Part shown: positions 57,641-64,000 of the stretch, in pieces
How the letters are laid out: every line of letters starts with the position of its first letter
Position numbering within the stretch: the first letter of the stretch is position 1
Assembly: GCF_026151205.1 (NCBI RefSeq)
Contig: NC_087072.1
Location: 13,244,169-13,308,168, forward strand
Reading direction: 5' to 3'
Length of the DNA stretch: 64,000 nucleotides
Source of the DNA: Bolinopsis microptera
Taxonomy: Eukaryota; Ctenophora; Tentaculata; Lobata; Bolinopsidae
Program-made: the position numbers and the translations under genes
Notes under the pieces: model-generated
What the model saw: only the letters and a program-made list of their open reading frames with translations
The model's database searches: none
Told to the model about the DNA's origin: nothing

Positions 57641-58673
57641 GTACACTCTTAGACTTGTTAGTCGTTATTTGAAATGGAATGTTTCTATCAATATAATGGA
57701 CCATGAATATGAAGATGTTTTTCTTCTCATAGCGTATCTTGCTGCTGATTCACTGTAATTTAAAACTGAACTATTTCACCACGTGGCACGTATTTGTCGC
57801 CGCCCCTGCACATATTATCCTCTTTTCTAGGGTTCGCAATTGCAACTTATCGAGATAATGGATACATTGTTTAGAATTATGGAAATATCATCGGTCGATA
57901 TCGGTCGATATGTGGACTAGGTAAGGCTTGTAGGTTATAATTATATTGGTATGCAGTAATTATAACACTAGCATTACTATTGTTCATGAGAAACAGCATA
58001 TTTATCAAGGATCAAATCTTACATTGCTATATTTAATGTTTATATAAACACGAAAGAGCACCTAAAGAGGCTCAGCAAAGTGCTGGCCTATTTACGCTTT
58101 CTAAAACTCCTCCGTTCAATATGTCTCATAGTAAAAAACTCCTCCATCCCAGCCCTTGCTAAGTTCACTAAGTTGGTAAAATCGCCGGAGGAATATTATC
58201 TCGTTGCATACCCTATCTTCAACCTGTTCATCCATTCCTTCCATACAATCCACCTCATTGTCCATTCCCCAAGAAACTGCCAACTGGGAACCCATAATTT
58301 ATATTGATTTGAAGGTGAACATACGCACAGATTGAAATTCCTTCGTCATGACTAAATCCTATATCCTAGACTCCATGAAATTTGTAGGCAGACTTTTAGA
58401 TCAACATTTTTGAGCTTAAAATAAGTACCAATTCTAGACACGATCATAATTCATAGCATAATAATATAGGTTGTAATGAAAAGTTAAATAAATGTAGAAT
58501 TTCTCAGTATAATAGTAGCAATGATAAGCCTTTCCAACACTCACCTCATTCCTCAATTAAGGAATATTACAAAGTAAATCATATATAATGAATGTTTAAA
58601 ACTGGACTTCTGTGTTGAATTAAGTGATGTTAGTTTTTAAAGAATGTTGTCATTTTGTTCATCAATGGTTTCT
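57641..58673. other. Noncoding stretch between ZNG1 and the GPCR gene
   Basis: No continuation of ZNG1 is seen (no NKTD, no COBW domain). A CGGTCGATATCGGTCGATAT direct repeat occurs at about 57890-57912. It would include the GPCR 3' UTR on the minus strand. Confidence 0.4.
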
Positions 58674-61600
58674 TTAGTTCACATTATCTGTCTCAGCTAA
58701 TACTTGATTTTGAAGTTCGCGATCCTCTTGTACTCGTAATGGTTCCATTTGCATGACATCTAGCCCGGAGTCAGCACTCTGTATGTCTACACTCCTTGTC
58801 TGAAAAAATCTTGCGATCGAAGACATAACTGTGGAGGTACTGTTCCTGATGAGTCTTTTTACTTCCCCTAATTTTCTGGGGGGGGTGTAACCCAAAAAAA
58901 CCCAACTCCTACCCAAGAAAAGGTAATACTGGGATTGGGTTTTTTTGGGTTTTTTTGGGTTTTTTAAACAAAATTTAAACAAAATTCTAGCCATTTCATT
59001 AATTGTATTGAATGTGAATTATTTCCCACTGAGTCTTACCTACGTGTTGTTCTCATGTCTTAACTTAATAGATAGTTTACATAGTATATGAGTGTGTTTA
59101 TATTGATAGTATGTTATCACGATAGCAAACAGGATGTCTCGATCATCGAGATATAATCCATATGAATGCACAAAGTGGAAATGTGCCAAATGTGGCAAAT
59201 GTGTTCTCCTGTGGCTATGACGAAGGTCAAGGGCAAGTCAAAGCACATGACTTAAATTACTTGACTTAAGGCGGCTTCAGAGTCCGAGTCTCAATGATGT
59301 GTCTCCAAAGCTTTCTGTCCGCCATAGCTCCTTAATCTCCCCAGTGTTCTTGAGTACGGTGTCACTTATTAGGTTATCGACGAAAGTGAGCGGTGGTCTG
59401 CCCCTCCCTCTGGTCCCATGGCTAGGTTCCCGAAGGAGAAGTTGGTGTACTGCCAGGTCATCATATCGCTGGATCTCTGGATGTGCCCAGCCGACCTCAT
59501 TCTTCTGGCCTGTATCTTCGAACTAACTCTTGGGAGTGATTTAAAGACCTCTTTGTTGGTGCGATGTTCTCTCCAGTCCACGTTTAGGGCCATCCAAAGC
59601 ATTTTACTGTAACATCCGTCTATTATTTTCAAAGATTCTGTCATTGTCCACGTTTCCGTTCCATACAGGAAGATTGATTCAACTGTAGCCTTGAAACAGA
59701 CGGATCTTTAAATCTCGGCGCAAATTGGACCTCCATATAGCCGTCATTTTGTGGTAGGCAGCCCATGCCTTGGCCTTGGGTACCCTTAAGTCGTGCTCTG
59801 TTGTACTTATCCAGGCTCCTGGGTAGAAAAAATCCTCAACTTCCTCTAAGGCATGTCCGTCCTTAGAAGTTATTGTGTGTGGCTCCTCTTCTACTAAATT
59901 AACAGTAAGATGCTTGGTTTTAGACAAAAGAGATTTTCTGCCTCCTCATCAGATGAGGCTTCTGTAGGACTGTAGCATGTGATGACAGTGAGCCTGCGCT
60001 TTCCATTGAAAGACATGGTGAGGATCCTTGCGCTGTAAGATTTTATAAGACTTAAATAGCCTCATATGCTGTCCTCGTCAAGATGATTCCTACTCTCCCA
60101 TTAGAAGCGCCAGCTGCGTTTTTCCACGCAGATGAGGTCACTAGATGAATCCCTTTGTTCATCTTTTCTATCCTGGTAGGCTCAGAATGCTCTACATGAT
60201 GTTCTTGCAGGCCAAGGATGTGCAGTTTGATTCGAGAAAATAGTTCTGCAAGTTCGATGCGTTTGTGCTGTTCTCTGGCTGTTCTTATGTTAAATGTGCT
60301 AACCTTAGCAGTCCTTTTACATGATACAATACAATTGATGTTCATATTTTTTTGATGTTTTCTTGTTTGACTTTCTGTAGAAATAGGTTGTCGTGTTGTG
60401 GAGACCGAGTTATCAGCTTCTGTAATAGCAGCGTAATTACCCCGGCAACCACTTCCACTAGAAAAAAAAGGGGCTTTAACCCTTAAGCTGTTGATAAGAT
60501 TCATCTTGACTTTTCAGTTGGCTCACAATCCTGTGCAGTCCCCTGCACATTGGCAGTGGATTGTGTTCTTAACTCTTGCGCCACTAAAAGAGTAAAAGGT
60601 TAAGGCAATCCGCTTGAACAAAAGCCATCTTTAACTCTCACCATAATATCTTGGGTATCTTGAGCATGTAATTGCACGAACATATGCTATACAAGACAAA
60701 TGTGACACTTCCTTTTTCTACCAAACAGCATCAGTTGTAATCCTTACCCAATCGTCGCCTGCTCCAGTGTGGGACTTTCCGATTTTATCCCAAAGCATAA
60801 GGAGGTTAGAGTGAGAACAGAGCTACACTTTAGCGGGGACTAACCCTTCCCCTGACTACCTCGTTACCCGGTACCCCGGGCATAGGGAGCCGTATCCTGA
60901 CTACCAGAGTGTGGTCCAGTCTAGCTGGGTCATAGTAGACTAGGTTGAACAGGGTAACAGCCAACACCTCTTTAGCTACTGTGCAATCCACAGTAAAGAT
61001 TTACGAGTCTCAAAGCCTCTTGTAGACCAAGAGTTAAGGAGTCAATAGATCAAATTATTGAACTTCCGGGGCTCAATGTCTCCCGTCGACCGTCCTGCCT
61101 TTAGCCTGGACCCCCTGTTCAGTATCCAGTCTTCACCACGTGGAGGTAGTGGCTTTCATCATGCTGTCCGATGAGTGTCTGGAAGAGGGCACCAGCAGAA
61201 TACCCCTTTTCAAAGTTCTGGGAGCCTCACATCAGACCAGGGCTTCCACCCAGCTTCTATCCAGCGGTGACGCCTTGGGCCACCTAAGCTTCACACAACC
61301 ATTGAAAGACCACCTGCCTACTTGTAAAAATTTTGATGATGCGATAAGAACACTGTAACTTTGAAGGAGAGGCTTTCCAACCATCTTCTGACGGAGCAGA
61401 GAGTGACGAAGCGGAAACAGATGATGAAGAAGAGGAAGTGGAGGATATTGACTCATCAGAGGAATGGGCGAAACTAGTAACTGTGTATGGTGATGCTCTG
61501 CATCATGATACGGCTGTTGAGGTTTGCCTCAATGGAGGGCGAGATCGAATGCCATCCCAGTCAAGATTTTAGCGACTCCAGGGCCATAAACAAGCGAAGA

Positions 61601-64000
61601 TATCACTTAATATCACATGTGATCACGCAGCTGATGGTAACTGCAAGATTCTTTCAGTTGGAGATAGAGCATGGTTTCTCGTTAAGCGGATGATCAGGAA
61701 AACGGAAACAGAGATCGTGAAGGTGAGAAGAAAGGCTTTATTCCTCTCGTACCGGTTGCGGTCAGGGTTGGGGTCATCAGTGAGTTGCGTCCCTACTAAC
61801 TCAATTTGCCATGGCCATCGAAGTGAGCATTACATATGGCTGATATCATATCTGGATGGCCAACTTCTTCTGAGCACATCAGTGAATAAAATACTGCTTT
61901 TGGGTGATATTTAAGCGATTATATCTATTGTGATGTTGTAGTGATGAACAACAACAGTGATGTTGTACTGATAATTGTTTTGCTAGGTGCCTACATGATT
62001 TTATTTCCTTCAAATGAAAAATTTGTAAAAAACCCAAAAAAACCCAACTCCTACCCTGAAAAAGGTCATACTGGGATTGGGTTTTTTTGGGTTTTTTTGG
62101 GTTACACCCCCCCCATTTTCTTCCTAGGAACTCTGTTAACGTTTTTTCGTATATCAGCGGGTTGATAACAGAGTTAAGTGGAAGAACTATCATCGCATAC
62201 GTAGCATACCATTTAGTCGCATCAAAAACTCCGAGGTTATGCATACCGCTGATAACAATAAATGGTACCCAACATAAGAAATCAGTGGCAACAATAAGAG
62301 CAATTTTATTTTGTACAGATCTATTGTCCCTCACTCTTTTTGGGTTATGGTGCTGTCCTGATCTCCGTGAAGAAATCCTGGTTTGAATATTGATAACTAT
62401 GTAGTAAAAAGTGATGATGATGAAGCAGACTAAGTTCACACCAAGCATTAGCCAAACTACTGGATCTCCTTTATGATCAGTTATGTCCGCTCTACTTTCA
62501 ATCGATTGTCTGATTCTTCTTGCATCGTCACTCCGAACAAAGTACTTGAATAAGCAGACACCGTCGTTTCCATAAAAATGAACTGGACGTCTACTCAAAA
62601 GTCCATGTTCCTGAGTGAACATACCGTCTACTTTGTCACCGATTTGTTTCCAGGTCAAATCCGTAGTGATGTTAGTGGTATTATAGTGAACTTGAAGAAC
62701 ATTGACATGTTTCTCTTTGTTAGGGAAGCCTATGAACAATTTGTAGGCGGGGTCATAGTACATTCCCTGTACAAAATATTCCTCAAAAGAAGGTATCAAT
62801 GGTATAACAGCTATAGCAAGGGATGTGGCGAGAATTCCCGTCGCTAGGAAAGCGAGCTTGACAACAGAGCTTTTGTTTGTAGGGCCTGGAATACTCTTTT
62901 TCTTAAAAGTGAGCCAGAACATTCGGATGATACTCAAGGCTGTCATAGCGAAAAGGGAGACTTGTGATCCAACTGTGCTGATGACCCCTAATATAGAGCA
63001 TGCTGTTCCGGTGTACCATTCGGCTTGATGTCTGCAAAACCAGTTCCCATGTACAAAACTATCATAGAAAGACAACAGAACCAAGTATAATCCGATAAAT
63101 AGATCTCCTGATCCGATTAGACTGATCAAGGCTTTGTTAGCTAAAATACGTTCATTCCCACTATGCTTTATGGTTGTTAGTCCAATGAATACGGTGTACG
63201 AGTTGAAGATCAATGCTAGCACACCCATGACCCAGCATAATACCTGCAGTATCCAGTTTCCAAGTATTCTTTTTCCACAAGCGGTATTACATTCATCTGA
63301 GAGGTCAAAGCAATCGTATATACCGTCACATCTCTGCGATAAGGAAATGAACTGATGCTTAGTTGAGTTCAAAGTTTCTTCACAAATCATGTGATTTGCA
63401 CAGTTCAACTCGTCACTCATGTCCCCACAGTCATCTATGAGATCACATACTTGCATGTATTCCACACATCTACTGTTGTTGCATTGAAAATAGTCCTGGT
63501 GATATTTGCCTTTTTTTGTCTTCTCAACAAACTTTAGAAAAGAGTTGTTAGCAAGCGTATATGCTCGATCAGGATATTGTCCAGGACATGAATTGTACAA
63601 CAATGTTCTGTTTTTATTTAGAGGACATGGGGCATCTAGACATAGATCCATGCAACTGAGAAACAGGTAATATTCACCAAACAAATAGGTGCAATTAACC
63701 TTTGAGGTCGGAACGAGTAACTCTGACTTCGTTATTCCGAATAAATCTGCAATCCAGGGTCGTATGAATTCTTTTACTTCACAGTTAGAGTCACCGCATA
63801 CATCTCGCAATCCTCCGTGATAAAGATCGGTCTTATTGATCGTTGGAAAATCTCTTGCAATCCTACAAACCTCATTCTCTGCACCGTCACCACACGTCTC
63901 CACTCCGTCACAAAGTTGTTCGAATTGAACGTATGGTTTATCACCTTTCGGACACAGATACACGTTATTGCAAGTTTTATCACTTTCTTTAAATCGGTAC
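58674..64000 (-). CDS. LDLa-domain class A GPCR (LGR/relaxin-receptor-like), N-terminus off window
   Basis: Exon 64000-62108 is open from the edge. A partial LDLa repeat (YVQFEQLCDGVETCGDGAENEVC) and a Cys-rich ectodomain come first. Two LDLa repeats follow (CVEYMQVCDLIDDCGDMSDELNC, SLSQRCDGIYDCFDLSDEC), then seven TM helices. TM features: GDLFIGLYLVLLSFYD; a W/C pair in ECL1; STVGSQVSLFAMTALSIIRMF in place of a DRY-type TM3 end; LCWVPF in TM6; LNSVINPLIYEKTL in TM7. No LRRs are seen between LDLa and TM1. The order resembles snail GRL101 and relaxin-receptor relatives. The cytoplasmic tail (KLGEVKRLIRNSTSTVM...TDNVN-stop) lies at 58875-58674, beyond a 3,237-bp transposon. Splicing 62107 to 58876 keeps the frame and adds four residues (WGGK for K). 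Ligand unknown. Confidence 0.85.
59369..60504 (-). mobile_element. Internally deleted LINE within the GPCR transposon
   Basis: The frame 60504-60052 begins an APE-type endonuclease (VSTFNIRTAREQHKRIELAELF, HILGLQEHHVE, NGRVGIILT). It continues in another frame (SFNGKRRLTVITCYSPTEASSDEEAE), then passes straight to an RT C-terminus (DFFYPGAWISTTEHDLRVPKAKAWAAYHKM, ETWTMTESLKIIDGCYSKMLWMALNVDWREH). The RT palm is missing. The type matches RTE-like 'endonuclease-reverse transcriptase' families common in invertebrates. Confidence 0.75.
60505..61878 (+). other. Transposon interior with acidic open stretch
   Basis: After a UTR-like, GC-richer block (60530-61130) there are plus-strand frames: 61140-61358 (MEVVAFIMLSDECLEEG...), an ATG-less acidic frame up to 61572 (FEGEAFQPSSDGAESDEAETD then DEEEEVEDIDSSEEWAKL) and 61611-61735. 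They may be a decayed ORF carried by the transposon; no domain is recognised. Confidence 0.35.

Larger units (their letters stand above)
58878..62114. mobile_element. 3.24-kb transposon inserted in the GPCR tail exon, 7-bp TSD
   Basis: The ends are GGGGGGGGTGTAACCCAAAA (left, plus strand) and its inverse at the right, extending about 27 bp. The next about 65 bp at each end form similar stem-loops (AACCCAAAAAAACCC...GGGTTTTTTTGGGTT) in direct orientation. ATTTTCT flanks both sides (58871-58877 and 62115-62121). Deleting element plus one TSD gives an uninterrupted GPCR frame (...FLGRK/LGEVKRL...). Inside are an internally deleted LINE (minus) and plus-strand open stretches at 61140-61735. No transposase was recognised. 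Confidence 0.9.

Noticed and set aside
60720-61100. tRNA or other RNA gene in the GC-richer block of the GPCR transposon
   Set aside because: No cloverleaf or A/B box arrangement could be made. It looks like LINE 5' UTR sequence.
61560-61735. OTU-like protease motif (ADGNC) in the GPCR transposon
   Set aside because: Only five residues match, the surrounding sequence does not fit the OTU catalytic core, and the frame is broken.

Overview
The window is animal nuclear DNA. It has AT-rich intergenic sequence, many GT-AG introns, clear orthologues of metazoan genes (RAD54B, RIF1, EIF2B2, NMRK, EIF3F, ZNG1, an LDLa-containing GPCR), TTAGGG-type interstitial telomeric repeats and a heavy load of CR1/L2/Jockey-like LINEs, MITEs and foldback elements. 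A cnidarian or another early-branching or invertebrate metazoan fits best. This is inferred from gene structure and repeat types; the species cannot be named.

Region 1 (1-22,700) is dominated by two minus-strand genome-maintenance genes in tandem: RAD54B (22,672-18,814, nine exons, complete) and, about 0.7 kb downstream, a gene I identify as RIF1 (starts 18,133 and runs off the left edge). One RIF1 intron is about 13.7 kb (17,074-3,381). Inside it, on the plus strand, lies a tandem cluster of small secreted-protein genes: one with two discoidin-like modules (4,006-5,706) and three copies of a signal peptide / PLAT-like / sushi / discoidin-like gene (7,744-9,431; 10,205-11,919; 12,714-14,416). 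The third copy carries a frameshift. The same intron also holds a LINE ORF1 remnant, the last exons of an unidentified minus-strand gene and a TA-flanked MITE.

Region 2 (22,700-45,100) is a transposon graveyard with no recognisable host gene. A 5'-truncated LINE with a 12-bp target-site duplication (TSD) sits at 23,443-25,153 and a hAT-type MITE with an 8-bp TSD at 25,733-26,113. They are followed by a nested stack: LINE W is split by LINE V and again by element X, and X is split by LINE Y, which has an 11-bp TSD. A foldback element with arms of about 580 bp (41,091-44,846) contains an internally deleted LINE and is followed by telomere-like repeats.

Region 3 (46,000-57,640) carries translation and metal-homeostasis genes on the plus strand. 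EIF2B2 has an intronless nicotinamide riboside kinase gene nested in its fifth intron and several MITEs in its sixth. EIF3F follows, then the 5' half of ZNG1. In ZNG1 the first 5' splice site opens a 30-bp minisatellite that repeats the donor sequence 18 times.

Region 4 (58,674-64,000) is a minus-strand LDLa-GPCR, with its N-terminus off the window. Its last coding exon is interrupted by a 3,237-bp transposon flanked by a perfect 7-bp TSD. The transposon's terminal repeat supplies a GT donor, and its C-tract plus the AG of the TSD supply an acceptor. Splicing there would remove the element in frame, so the insertion appears to have created an intron. This is the most striking observation in the window.
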